64,000 nt of DNA from Nocardia asteroides (GCA_019930625.1 CP082844.1:2356001-2420000); one strand, 5' to 3'. Shown: positions 30,178 to 39,089, numbered from the stretch's first letter. The notes: generated from the letters alone by a model not told the origin. Numbers and translations are program-made.

Positions 30178-30638
30178 GCCAACATCGGGCCGGAGACCGG
30201 CGCGGTGCGGATCAACAAGGCATGCAACGTCGACGGCACCCGCACCGTCAATGTGCCGCTGGAAACCGTGGCGCGTGTGGCTCTGGCGCATCCGGGCGAC
30301 GCGCTGCTGCCCCGCACCCGCAGCGACACACCCGGCACCGCCTACCACTTCTACAAGACCGCCTGGCAACCCGCGCCACGCCGCCTCGAGGCGCTGTCGC
30401 GCCGGGACTTCAGCTTGTTCACCAAGAAGGCCTGGGCGCGGTGCGGGCCCCGAACTGCTGCTGGCCTACTACGGCAGTGCGGTCAACACCTGATGCGGTA
30501 AAAGGCTGAGTCCCTACCCCTGCGCCACACCGGCATCTCTCGGAAGTTGCAGGACGGGGTGCCGCTGTTCGTCGTCTCCCGCGACGCCGGGCACGAATAG
30601 TGTGGATCTGGGGACACTCCGACGCCACGTCCATGATC
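30178..30638 (+). pseudogene. Decayed tyrosine recombinase (integrase) next to tRNA-Thr
   Basis: Pieces of a phage-type integrase in two frames. In frame 1, ETGAVRINKACNVDGTRTVN and TAYHFYKTAWQPA are followed, after stop codons at 30499, by LRHTGISRKLQDGVPLFVVS and DAGHE. The last part has the HxxR-type and GH signature of the recombinase C-terminus. Then, after a frame change, comes GHSDATSMI at 30612. The N-terminal half and the catalytic tyrosine are not recognisable. The assignment rests on motif memory, not a search. Confidence 0.55.
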
Positions 30639-30907
30639 GGGCCGGGTGGCGTACGTCGCCACCACCCACCACGGCACCCCATACACCCTGCTCTCCTACC
30701 GCGAGGGAGAACTCCAGCCCGCGACCCCACACGGACGAAATGGAGCCCGGGCGACTATGATCTCGACCGCCACAGAATTGGAATCGGCGTAGAGTTGCTC
30801 GAACTCGCCCGGCTCGCGGTCTACCGCACCCTCCAATGAAACGTCATGTGCCACAGTGATACCACTCCGTCTTACCGAATAGGTGAAATGATCGACCAGG
30901 TTGTGGT
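30639..30907. other. Non-coding stretch after integrase remnant
   Basis: About 270 bases of DNA with short open frames and no recognisable product. Probably further debris of the integrated element plus the promoter of the next gene. Confidence 0.4.
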
Positions 30908-32020
30908 GTGAGCAACATCATCAGGGCGTGGCGAGCTTTGCGCGACATGCTGAGGAACGACCAGATACCGAACGCCGCGAGATCAGCGGCGCGTCTGCCC
31001 TCCAGCGGTGCGGACGGTTTGCGGTCTGTTGTGCGAACAGATATCGCCGCCGACGAGTCGCTCGCCACGGGGTTGAAACGTGCCGTGGACGACCCAGCTA
31101 CGCCCGAGGTCGAATCGATCCAGGGGCGGGATCTGCCCGAACTGGCCGCCGCACGGGGCTTCGGCAGCAGCAGCGCCACCGATCCTCGGCGGCCTCTGCG
31201 TACCGGGACCTGGAATGTTGCCGGGCTGCAAACCATCAAGTCCCACGGCATGTGGGATTACAACCCGCGCGACGTCGACTACTTCGCCAAGGTGCTCAAC
31301 AGTGTGCACCCTCCACCCGATGTCCTGCTCTTCCAGGAGGGGCAGGTCAGTCGGGCCTTCAACGAGATGTCGGTGGGCCGGGCCAGATCGGATCTACGCG
31401 AGCTGGCCAAATCGCTCGGTTACCCGCACATCCACGAAACCGTCATCTCCAGATCGCACATGTCCGCCGACCAAGACTTGTCCATGGCGATCATGAGCAA
31501 ATTACCGTTCGAGCAGACATGGGCCCGGCGGATCCCGGATCCGGACCTGCCCCTGACCCTGTTCGGCGAGCCGGTCGATCCGCTGCCGCGGTACGTCCAA
31601 GGCGCGACAGTCTCCGGCATCACCGTCGTCAACGCGTTCCCCATACCATTGGGCGTCCTCGGACACGACTACGAAACCAGCGGAGGGGCACAGCATGCCG
31701 CACAGGTCGCCGAGACACTGCGATCAATGATCCAAGGCCCCACAGTGATCGGCGGCGACATCAACACCGCACGCCCCGAAGTGGTGTACAAGGACCACTT
31801 CGATGACATGGGTCTGAGTGCCGCCCTGCAACCCGGCACCAAAACCGTGCCCGGGTGGGACGGCTCACCCGATCAGGTGTACTCCACCCGCGAATTCGCT
31901 ACCGTCGAAAGCCTTGTCGTCCCCACCCGTACCGACCATCATTTGATCTTGACAGATCTCGCCGTCACCGACCCCGATTTGCTCGAAGCCCTCAGCCGAA
32001 CACGACAGTCACAACCGTAG
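30908..32020 (+). CDS. Endonuclease/exonuclease/phosphatase (EEP) fold protein
   Basis: 370 residues. After ~95 residues with no recognised domain, the EEP core reads TGTWNVAGL (catalytic Asn), PDVLLFQEGQ (metal Glu), VIGGDINTARPE (Asp-x-Asn) and TRTDHHLILTDL (final Asp-His). All catalytic positions are present. The spacing resembles toxin-like or phosphodiesterase EEP proteins more than ExoIII. No Sec signal peptide is visible. It lies beside the tRNA-Thr/integrase remnant and is slightly lower in G+C, consistent with transfer. GTG start is taken from the frame; no strong ribosome site is seen. Confidence 0.65.
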   Translation: MSNIIRAWRALRDMLRNDQIPNAARSAARLPSSGADGLRSVVRTDIAADESLATGLKRAVDDPATPEVESIQGRDLPELAAARGFGSSSATDPRRPLRTGTWNVAGLQTIKSHGMWDYNPRDVDYFAKVLNSVHPPPDVLLFQEGQVSRAFNEMSVGRARSDLRELAKSLGYPHIHETVISRSHMSADQDLSMAIMSKLPFEQTWARRIPDPDLPLTLFGEPVDPLPRYVQGATVSGITVVNAFPIPLGVLGHDYETSGGAQHAAQVAETLRSMIQGPTVIGGDINTARPEVVYKDHFDDMGLSAALQPGTKTVPGWDGSPDQVYSTREFATVESLVVPTRTDHHLILTDLAVTDPDLLEALSRTRQSQP

Positions 32021-32104
32021 ACAACCGGCTCGCCACGAGCGGTGATGCCAGGCTGGACCGCTCGCGGCGAGCGCGTCTGAAGCGAGCTGCCCAACCGGGG
32101 ACCG

Positions 32105-32296
32105 TCAGGAGCCGCGACCGGTGCGCTGCTGGAGTTCATTGATCAGCTGCGATGCCTCCGCCTTGGTCAGCCCCTTCGGCACCTCCTCGCCCGCCTCCTG
32201 GGCCAGGGTATTCAGATAGGACTCCTGCGGGCCGGTCATCGGCTCGTCGCCGGTGGTCCACTGGTCCGGATCCTTCTCCGGCTTCGGCTGCACCAT
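32105..32296 (-). CDS. DUF3072 small protein
   Basis: 63 residues. The core DPDQWTTGDEPMTGPQESYL and EVPKGLTKAEASQLINELQ match the DUF3072 family of small actinobacterial and proteobacterial proteins. ATG 32296 has an excellent GGGAGGAG site. Function unknown. Confidence 0.8.
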   Translation of the reverse strand: MVQPKPEKDPDQWTTGDEPMTGPQESYLNTLAQEAGEEVPKGLTKAEASQLINELQQRTGRGS

Positions 32297-32381
32297 CACC
32301 GCTCCTCCCGTTGGACAGAACAAGTGTTCGATCCGGGCCTACCCGGATCGTGGGATCTTCAATCACAGGTCGAGCCGTTGC

Positions 32382-32690
32382 CTAGAACACTTCGCCGAGG
32401 GTGCGCAGCAGGAGGGCGATCCGGTCCTCGTCCCGGCGGTAGTAGGTCCACTTGCCACGACGTGTGGCGGTCACGAGACCCGCCTGGCGCAGCAGGGTCA
32501 GATACTGCGAGGTGGTCGACGGGCTCAAACCGATACGTCGCTGGATGTCGCTGACGCACACACCGATCTCGACATCCTCCGGCTCTTGGCCGGGAAAGCT
32601 CATCGGATCTTTCAACCAGACCAAGATCTGGCGTCGCGACGGGTTCGACAACGCCTGAAATACCTGGAGCAATTCCTCCTCGGACAGCAC
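32382..32690 (-). CDS. ArsR/SmtB-family transcriptional regulator
   Basis: 102-residue winged helix: LLQVFQALSNPSRRQILVWL (helix 1-2), then DIQRRIGLSPSTTSQYLTLL (recognition helix) and GLVTATRRGKWTYYRRDE (wing). No cysteine pair of the metal-sensing type is obvious in the recognition helix; a lone Cys occurs in VCVSD. GTG 32690 lies 6 bases after TAGGAT, fitting a leaderless message. Its target is unknown; the adjacent TVP38-type gene, transcribed in the same direction and just upstream, is a candidate. Confidence 0.83.
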   Translation of the reverse strand: MLSEEELLQVFQALSNPSRRQILVWLKDPMSFPGQEPEDVEIGVCVSDIQRRIGLSPSTTSQYLTLLRQAGLVTATRRGKWTYYRRDEDRIALLLRTLGEVF

Positions 32691-32760
32691 TCCCGCATCC
32701 TAGTCATGTTGAAGATTCGCGAAATGTGGATACACAATCGTGGGGTGACGCAAAGCCAAT

Positions 32761-33495
32761 TCATTCGCCGGATTCCGGGCCACGATCCGGCACCGCTTCG
32801 AGCTCTGGGCGTGCACCATGGCCACGCCAGTTCCGGTATCCGCGATGCGCGGCAAAGGCTCCGATGATCGCGGTGACGCACCACACGGCGATCGCGGTGT
32901 AGGCGAGAGGCGCCGAAAGCTCACCTATCGACGCGCCGAGCGCGGTATAGACGAATGCGCGTGGTGCGGATCCGATGAACGAGCCGACGATCATCTGCCA
33001 CAACGGGACTCCGAACGTGCCGAAAACGTATGACGCCAGCGCATCCGAGATGCCGGGGACGAAGCGCTGGCCGACGACGGCCCACAGGCCACGCCGTTCG
33101 ATCCGTGCGTCGATGCGATCGGCGCGCTCGCTGCCGAGCAACTCGCGCGCACTATCGCGGCCCGCCCGCCGTCCGAGGAGGTTGGTGATGGTCGCGGTGC
33201 CCACCGCCGCGCCCAGCGTCACGAACGTCCCGGTCAGCGGCCCGAACAGCAGGCCGCTCGCACCGGCCAGCAACGGGCCCGGAACGAAGATCGCGCCGAG
33301 TACAGCCGATGCCGCCACGTAGACCAACGGCGCCGCCGGCCCCGTCGCCGCGATCATGCCGCGCACCTCGGCGAGGTCGATCACCCGTGCGACGGCGACG
33401 AGATAGAACATGCCGAACAAGACCACGGCGAACAGCGCCAGCCGCCCGATGTGCCACCGTCGGCTGGTAGGTGAGGAAACCTCGTTGTCGGTCAT
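32761..33495 (-). CDS. TVP38/TMEM64-family (VTT domain) membrane protein
   Basis: 244 residues. The VTT/SNARE-associated domain is recognised by VFVPGPLLAGASGLLFGPLTG read in part, GRRAGRDSARELLG, and QRFVPGISDALASYVFGTFGVP. Five to six membrane helices. Relatives include the DedA family, implicated in lipid scramblase or undecaprenyl-phosphate recycling; the exact function of this branch is not known. ATG 33495 is the start giving the normal cytoplasmic N-terminus. Confidence 0.82.
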   Translation of the reverse strand: MTDNEVSSPTSRRWHIGRLALFAVVLFGMFYLVAVARVIDLAEVRGMIAATGPAAPLVYVAASAVLGAIFVPGPLLAGASGLLFGPLTGTFVTLGAAVGTATITNLLGRRAGRDSARELLGSERADRIDARIERRGLWAVVGQRFVPGISDALASYVFGTFGVPLWQMIVGSFIGSAPRAFVYTALGASIGELSAPLAYTAIAVWCVTAIIGAFAAHRGYRNWRGHGARPELEAVPDRGPESGE

Positions 33496-33657
33496 GGTGA
33501 GTGCAATCCTGCCGCACGCCGCCCGCACCCTCGAATCGACGCGGATGCGGTGACCAGCCCGTACCGGGCCGCGCACTCCGAGTCGCCCTACCGTCCGGGA
33601 CAGGCAGAACCGGCCGATGGGTGAGCATCCGGACAAATTTTCTGCGAGGGTGTGTAT

Positions 33658-34467
33658 ATGGAGGTATTGGCCAGGAACCACGTGACTGTGAGCGGCAAGA
33701 CCGGCGCGCCGGTGGTCGTACTCGCTCATGGCTTCGGGTGCGACCAGAACATGTGGCGGCTGGTCGTACCGACCCTGGAGCGTGATTTCACCGTCGTGGT
33801 GTTCGATCATGTCGGCGCGGGCCGCTCGGATCTGTCGGCGTGGAGCGCGCGGCGATACTCCAGTATGGACGGCTACGTCGAGGATGTGCTCGCGGTTATT
33901 CGCGACCTGGCGCTGGGGCCGGTGGTCTTCGTCGGGCATTCGGTGAGTGCGACGATGGGCGTGCTCGCCGCCGCACGCGAGCCCGCGGCGTTCGCCGGAC
34001 TCGTATTGCTGGCTCCCTCGCCGTGCTTCATCGACGATCCTGCCACCGGGTACCGGGGTGGTTTCAGCGCCGACGACATCGAGGAACTCCTGGAGGCGCT
34101 CGATTCGAACTATCTGGGCTGGTCGGGTGCGATGGCGCCCGTCATCATGGGCAACCCGGAACGTCCGGAATTGGCCGAGGAACTCACCAACAGTTTCTGC
34201 CGCACCGATCCGGAGATCGCGCGCGTCTTCGCCCGTGTGACGTTCCTGTCGGACAATCGGGCCGACCTCTCCGCGGTGACCGTACCCACCTTGGTTCTGC
34301 AGTGCTCCGACGACGCCATCGCCCCGCTCGAGGTCGGCTCCTTCGTGCACGAACAAATCGCAGGCAGCCGACTGGTCACCCTGACGGCGACCGGCCACTG
34401 CCCTCAGCTCAGTTCACCGGCGGAGACCGCCGCCGCCATCGCCGCCTTCGCCCGCGAGACCGGATGA
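33658..34467 (+). CDS. RsbQ/KAI2-like alpha/beta hydrolase
   Basis: 269 residues, nearly the size of Bacillus RsbQ. Features: LAHGFGCDQNMWRLVVPTL, DHVGAGRSDLSAWSARRYSS, nucleophile elbow GHSVSATMG (S95), LQCSDDAIAPLEVG, and the late histidine in GHCPQLSSP. These are the hallmarks of the RsbQ/D14/KAI2 group, which binds small hydrophobic ligands, rather than of ordinary esterases. Its stop overlaps the ATG of a PAS-PP2C phosphatase gene, exactly as rsbQ precedes rsbP in Bacillus. Probably the ligand-sensing partner of that phosphatase. Confidence 0.85.
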   Translation: MEVLARNHVTVSGKTGAPVVVLAHGFGCDQNMWRLVVPTLERDFTVVVFDHVGAGRSDLSAWSARRYSSMDGYVEDVLAVIRDLALGPVVFVGHSVSATMGVLAAAREPAAFAGLVLLAPSPCFIDDPATGYRGGFSADDIEELLEALDSNYLGWSGAMAPVIMGNPERPELAEELTNSFCRTDPEIARVFARVTFLSDNRADLSAVTVPTLVLQCSDDAIAPLEVGSFVHEQIAGSRLVTLTATGHCPQLSSPAETAAAIAAFARETG

Positions 34468-35732
34468 CCAGCGCGGCGGGCGGCCGAGACTGTGGCAGGA
34501 ATCGCGGAGACCTCGAAGCCGGACACGATGACGACGCGGCGTTCGCCGCGTTGCTCGAGGACAGCGTCGAGGACCTGTACGAACACGCGCCCTGCGGATA
34601 CCTGTCCACCACGCTGGACGGCCGCCTCGCCAAAGTGAATGCCACACTGCTCGGCTGGCTGGGCTATCGGCGCGAGGAACTGGTCGGCCGTAAACAGTTC
34701 TCCGACCTGCTCACCGCGGGAGGTCGCCTCTACCACGAGACGCATTTCGCTCCCCTGCTTCGGATGCAAGGCGAAGTCCGCGGCATCGCCCTGGAGATGA
34801 AGGCCGCCGATGGGCGACGACTACCCGTGCTGGTGACCTCCATCGTCAAGACCGGCAGCCACGGACAGCCGCTGCTGATTCGTACCACCGTCTTCGATGC
34901 CCGCGAGCGCCGCGCGTACGAGACCGAACTGCTGCGGGCACGGCGCGAGGCCGAGCAGGAGCGCGAGCGCCTCCAGCGTCTGAACGCCACTTTGCAGACC
35001 ACACTGCTACCACCTGAACTGCCGCAGGTCCCCGGTCTCGAGGTCGCCGCGTACTACCACATCGCCTCGGCCGACGAGGTCGGCGGCGACTTCTACGATC
35101 TGTTCCCCATCTCCACGGACATCTGGGGAATGTTCCTGGGCGATGTCTGCGGCAAAGGCGCTCCCGCCGCTGCCCTCACATCCCTGGCCCGATACACCCT
35201 GCGCACGGCCACCGCCTACACCCGCGATCCGGCCGAAGTACTGGACACGCTCAACACCGCGCTCACCGAGCGCTACCACGGACACAACCCTCGGTTCTGC
35301 ACGATCATCTTCGGACTGATCGAACCCACTCCCGATGGCGGGGGTTGCGAGATCACCTTGGCCAGTGGCGGACACCCGCCGGCCCTGCTCTTGCATTCCC
35401 ACGGCGCCGTGGAGGAATTGCATACCCGCGGTGGTCAGCTCATCGGGGCGATCCCGCACGCTCAGATCGTCACCAGGAGCGCACGCCTGGAAGCCGGAGA
35501 CACCTTGCTCCTCTATACCGACGGACTCACCGAAGCTCGTACGGAGGCCCACGGTGGTCGCTACGGCGACCAAGCCCTCGTCGATTTCGCTCGGGGACTC
35601 GCGCCTGTCACGGCTTCCGGTGGCGTCGCAGCCATCCGAGAACTGCTGCACTCCTTCGGATCCGGAGTGGAGGACGATACCGCCGTTCTCGCGATCCACG
35701 CGCTACCCCCTTCGCAGAGCACGACGCGCTGA
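34464..35732 (+). CDS. PAS-PP2C (SpoIIE/RsbP-like) phosphatase
   Basis: 422 residues. A PAS domain at about 35-150 (YEHAPCGYLSTTLDGRLAKV, LLGWLGYRREELVG) is followed by a coiled-coil linker (ERRAYETELLRARREAEQER) and then a PP2C/SpoIIE domain at 180-415 with metal-site motifs EVGGDFYDLF, GDVCGKGAPAAA, YTDGLTEAR and VEDDTAVLAI. In Bacillus, RsbP dephosphorylates the anti-anti-sigma factor RsbV in response to energy stress, with RsbQ required. The overlap with the RsbQ-like gene suggests the same partnership. No sigma or anti-sigma gene lies in this window. Confidence 0.87.
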   Translation: MTSAAGGRDCGRNRGDLEAGHDDDAAFAALLEDSVEDLYEHAPCGYLSTTLDGRLAKVNATLLGWLGYRREELVGRKQFSDLLTAGGRLYHETHFAPLLRMQGEVRGIALEMKAADGRRLPVLVTSIVKTGSHGQPLLIRTTVFDARERRAYETELLRARREAEQERERLQRLNATLQTTLLPPELPQVPGLEVAAYYHIASADEVGGDFYDLFPISTDIWGMFLGDVCGKGAPAAALTSLARYTLRTATAYTRDPAEVLDTLNTALTERYHGHNPRFCTIIFGLIEPTPDGGGCEITLASGGHPPALLLHSHGAVEELHTRGGQLIGAIPHAQIVTRSARLEAGDTLLLYTDGLTEARTEAHGGRYGDQALVDFARGLAPVTASGGVAAIRELLHSFGSGVEDDTAVLAIHALPPSQSTTR

Positions 35733-36259
35733 TCCCGAGCTGGGATACCGCGCCGCCGCGAGATCGGGGGCTCCTTGTGGGGCACAAGTAGATCCGCGCG
35801 GCCGTGTCACAGAGCCGTCACCTGCTGGAACGCCACTTGGCCGAAATGGGAACGGCCACATGTGTTTAGTGAGCCGTCGAATAGTGGCACAATTCATAGC
35901 GAACCAATATTCGCGTAACCCGGGCGTAACCATGTTCCGCTCAGGGCGGTGAGGAGGGACGTCAGTCCAGATGGGGAGACGCACACGCGCGACGCCTCCG
36001 CGCCCGGATGGCCACCGTCGCCCGGCGCCACGCTCCGGACGCCGAAGGGGGGAGTTTGTGCGCCCTGCACGAGCCAGGCCGGCCCGGGGCATGAGCTCGT
36101 GCAAGACGAGTCGCACCCATCGGCTTCGCGTGCTGCCAGGCCCGTCCGAGCCGAGATCTCGCCGATGTCGAGAAGAGGCGGTGAATATCGACTGATCCCG
36201 CCACCCTCACGCAGGGGCATGGACGGACTGGCTAATTCTCGAGTCGAGGTGATCATCAA
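35733..36259. other. Intergenic region before MFS transporter
   Basis: About 525 bases with no convincing gene. Contains a direct repeat of GCGTAACC (annotated separately). Short open frames on both strands lack ribosome sites and known motifs. Confidence 0.5.
35913..35931 (+). promoter_or_regulatory. Direct repeat GCGTAACC, 11-base period (GlnR/PhoP-type half sites)
   Basis: GCGTAACC at 35913-35920 and 35924-35931. The spacing GTAAC-N6-GTAAC fits the pattern of actinobacterial GlnR boxes (AC-N9-AC) and of PhoP-type direct repeats. It is ~330 bases upstream of the MFS gene. Pattern match only. Confidence 0.35.
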
Positions 36260-37882
36260 ATGTTGGAAACGCAAACCAAGGTAGTTCGAAGTCTGGTTCC
36301 CGCCCGGATGGACCGGCTTCCGTGGACCAGGTTTCACTGGCTCATCGTCGTCGGTCTGGGCGTCTCCTGGATTCTGGACGGGATCGAAATCCAGATCGTC
36401 AGCAGCATGGGCGGACCGCTACAGGACGCGGATGCGCTGCATCTGACCTCCGGTCAGGTCGGCGCGATGGCGTCATGGTACCTGGCCGGTCAAGTCGTCG
36501 GCGCACTCGTGTTCGGCCGCCTCACCGACCGGCTCGGCCGCAAGAAACTGTTCATCCTGACCTTGGCCATCTATCTCCTCGGCAGTGGATTGGCCGGGTT
36601 CTCGTGGAATGCGTGGTCGCTGTACTTCTTCCGGTTCATCGCGGGTATGGGAATCGGTGGAGAATACACGGCGATCAATTCGGCGATCGACGAGATCATG
36701 CCGTCCAAGTATCGCGGCCGGGTCGACATCGCGATCAACGGCACCTATTGGGGCGGAGCGGCTCTGGGAGCGGCGGCCAGCCTGGTCCTGTTCAACGAAC
36801 GTTTCATCCCGACCGGCTGGGGATGGCGCATCGGTTTCTTCATCGGGCCCGTCCTCGGGCTGATCATCATCTTCCTGCGCAGGCACATCCCGGAGAGCCC
36901 GCGCTGGCTGCTCACTCATGGACGGGCCGAGGAAGCCGAGCGGACCGTCGACGAGATCGAAGCGCAGGTTCGGAGTCGAGGAATCGAACTTCCTCCGGTC
37001 GACGAGAGCAAAGCCTTGGACGTCGTGGACGCGGGTCGGCTCTCCTATGTGCAGATGGGTCGGATCTTCTTCGGAAAATATCCTTCCCGTTCCTTCCTCG
37101 GCTTCACGATGATGGCCACACAGGCGTTTCTGTACAATGCGATCTTCTTTACCGTCGGATTGGTGCTGATCAACTTCTACAATGTGCCGGCCCACCATAC
37201 GGGTTATTATTTCTTCCCCTTCGCGGTCGGCAATCTGATCGGCCCTCTGGTGCTCGGCCCGCTCTTCGACAGCATCGGCCGCAGAAAGATGATCTGCGCG
37301 ACCTATGTGGGGTCCGGTTTTCTGCTCTTCATCTCCGCTTGGGCGTTCAACGCGGGTATTCTCGACGCAACCACGCAAACCATCTTCTGGTGTGTCATCT
37401 TCTTCTTCGCTTCGGCGGGGGCGTCCTCCGCTTATCTCACGGTCAGCGAGATCTTCCCGCTGGAACTGCGTGGTCAAGCCATCTCGTTCTTCTTCGCCAT
37501 CTCGCAGGGCGTGGGTGGGGTCATCGCCCCGTTCCTCTTCGGCCACCTGGTGGGCGGCGCCGAGAACCCGAGTCCCGACCGGTTTCCGCTCACGGTCGGT
37601 TACCTCATCGGCGCCGGATTCATGATCTTCGGTGGCCTGGTCGCCTGGTTCTTCGGAGTGAACGCCGAAGGCCGGTCCTTGGAGGACATCGCAGATCCAC
37701 TGTCGATAGCTCAACCATCGAAAACGGCTTTCGGCGTAGCCCCCGACGAGGTGAGCGGCGACAGCTCGCAAGCCCCCGACATGAAGGGCCATCAGGAACC
37801 GGCAACGATCGGTAAACCTTCAGCATCCAACGAGCCGATATCTGACGGTTCATCATCTATCGATTCACTGAGCAGGGAATGA
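36260..37882 (+). CDS. MFS transporter (sugar/aromatic-acid porter type)
   Basis: 540 residues. Twelve helices expected. Typical signatures are GRLTDRLGRKKLF (loop 2-3), FIAGMGIGGEYTAINS, RRHIPESPRWLLTHGR and FDSIGRRKM (loop 8-9). The MGIGGEY and PESPRWL patterns are those of the sugar-porter and proton-symporter branches; the substrate cannot be read. After the last helix is an unusually long polar tail (~80 residues, Ser/Pro-rich). The ATG of the next gene overlaps its stop (ATGA). Confidence 0.85.
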   Translation: MLETQTKVVRSLVPARMDRLPWTRFHWLIVVGLGVSWILDGIEIQIVSSMGGPLQDADALHLTSGQVGAMASWYLAGQVVGALVFGRLTDRLGRKKLFILTLAIYLLGSGLAGFSWNAWSLYFFRFIAGMGIGGEYTAINSAIDEIMPSKYRGRVDIAINGTYWGGAALGAAASLVLFNERFIPTGWGWRIGFFIGPVLGLIIIFLRRHIPESPRWLLTHGRAEEAERTVDEIEAQVRSRGIELPPVDESKALDVVDAGRLSYVQMGRIFFGKYPSRSFLGFTMMATQAFLYNAIFFTVGLVLINFYNVPAHHTGYYFFPFAVGNLIGPLVLGPLFDSIGRRKMICATYVGSGFLLFISAWAFNAGILDATTQTIFWCVIFFFASAGASSAYLTVSEIFPLELRGQAISFFFAISQGVGGVIAPFLFGHLVGGAENPSPDRFPLTVGYLIGAGFMIFGGLVAWFFGVNAEGRSLEDIADPLSIAQPSKTAFGVAPDEVSGDSSQAPDMKGHQEPATIGKPSASNEPISDGSSSIDSLSRE

Positions 37883-38628
37883 CGGATATGGTGCAGCCGA
37901 CTCCGTGGGGGGCAAGCAAGAATCAGAACCGGCAGGCAGGCTCACCGATTCGCGCAACGGGTGGCGGCCGAAAGCGGCGGGTCGACGCGGAGAAACTGCG
38001 GGCGCGGGTCCGACCGCTCGTCACTCTGCTCCGAGACAACTCGGGTTATCTGTTGGCCGCGGTGGGCTGCCTCATCACCTTCACCCTGTTGTTCAAGCCG
38101 TGGCTGACCACAGGCGGACCCGACGGCACGATCTGGAGCAATGCCTTCGGCCAAACCCATATCAGCACTACGCTCGTGGGTCTTTGGTCGCAGAAGCCGC
38201 CCGCCCACTCCAATCTCAGTGGCAAGTGGGCGATTCTCGCCACCATCGCGATCTTCCTCACCGTGCTCGCCGCGTTGGCGAATCTCTGGGCCCGCACCGA
38301 AACGCTGGCTCGTTTGACGACGGGTTCCGCGGTGGCGGTGGCGCTTTTCGTCGCTTTCACCCTGGTCTATCTCAACGGAAAGGGGCCGGAACTGCGCTCC
38401 ATGATCGGGTCCGGCCCTCCCACCGACCTCGGGACGCAGGCCGGCTTCGTGATCCGATGGGCTTCGGGCAACGGGCAATACCCGCTACCAGGGCTGCGAA
38501 AGGTCGAGTTCTCCACCGCGAAGCTCACCGGTGACGCGCTACTGGCAGGCGCGACGGCGATGTTCTCGGCGGTGGCGGCTATCGCGCAATGGGTTCGGAG
38601 ACTGAAGGCGCGTCGCCGCTCCGGCTGA
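37879..38628 (+). CDS. Membrane protein of unknown function, coupled to MFS gene
   Basis: 249 residues with about four membrane helices (YLLAAVGCLITFTLLF, WAILATIAIFLTVLAALANLW, TGSAVAVALFVAFTLVYL, ALLAGATAMFSAVAAIA) and a basic cytoplasmic N-terminus of ~55 residues. No family recognised. The 4-base overlap with the transporter gene and AGCAGGGA before the ATG imply joint expression, so it may assist the transporter. Confidence 0.65.
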   Translation: MTDMVQPTPWGASKNQNRQAGSPIRATGGGRKRRVDAEKLRARVRPLVTLLRDNSGYLLAAVGCLITFTLLFKPWLTTGGPDGTIWSNAFGQTHISTTLVGLWSQKPPAHSNLSGKWAILATIAIFLTVLAALANLWARTETLARLTTGSAVAVALFVAFTLVYLNGKGPELRSMIGSGPPTDLGTQAGFVIRWASGNGQYPLPGLRKVEFSTAKLTGDALLAGATAMFSAVAAIAQWVRRLKARRRSG

Positions 38629-38666
38629 GGTCGGACTCGGCCGGAGCGACTCGGCGGGAACGCAGC

Positions 38667-39089
38667 TCAGGAAGCCCAGGGACCGATGCCGCCAACTTTC
38701 TCGATCCGAATACGGGTGAGGTAACCGGGCGGGGCGTCCGCGGGCGGAAATGTGACGTTCGGACTGGCCAAGGTCTTGGCGAGTTCTTTCAGCAACTCCG
38801 GTGCGCCGCCCTCCACGACGCGCGCGGTGCCGATGATCGACAGATACGGGCGCATCACCTCGCCCCGTTCCGGGGAGAGGATGGTCACCGCGACGCGCGG
38901 GTCACGGCGGACGTTGCGGATTTTCTGGTAGACGCCCAAGTGGGCGGTGACGAGCTCGTCGCCGTCCGGTGTCGACTGCAATGCCACCCAGACGACCGAT
39001 ACCTGTGGGCTGCCGTCCGGATTGATCGTGACCAGCGTGGCGTCGGCACCGGGCCCGATGAGTGCGCGAGCCTCGTCGTCGAGTTTCAT
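38667..39089 (-). CDS. PPOX-class (pyridoxamine-oxidase-like) F420/FMN-dependent enzyme
   Basis: 140 residues of split-barrel flavoprotein: ATLVTINPDGSPQVSVVWV, KIRNVRRDPRVAVTIL, YLSIIGTARVVEG. This is the actinobacterial PPOX class, often using F420. Such enzymes reduce or bind varied small molecules; the substrate is unknown. ATG 39089 gives the usual N-terminus (MKLDDEARALI). Convergent with the membrane-protein gene. Confidence 0.82.
   Translation of the reverse strand: MKLDDEARALIGPGADATLVTINPDGSPQVSVVWVALQSTPDGDELVTAHLGVYQKIRNVRRDPRVAVTILSPERGEVMRPYLSIIGTARVVEGGAPELLKELAKTLASPNVTFPPADAPPGYLTRIRIEKVGGIGPWAS

Noticed and set aside
30133..30501. ORF beginning inside tRNA-Thr
   Set aside because: Starts within the tRNA gene and ends at a stop inside the integrase remnant, so it is treated as part of the pseudogene.
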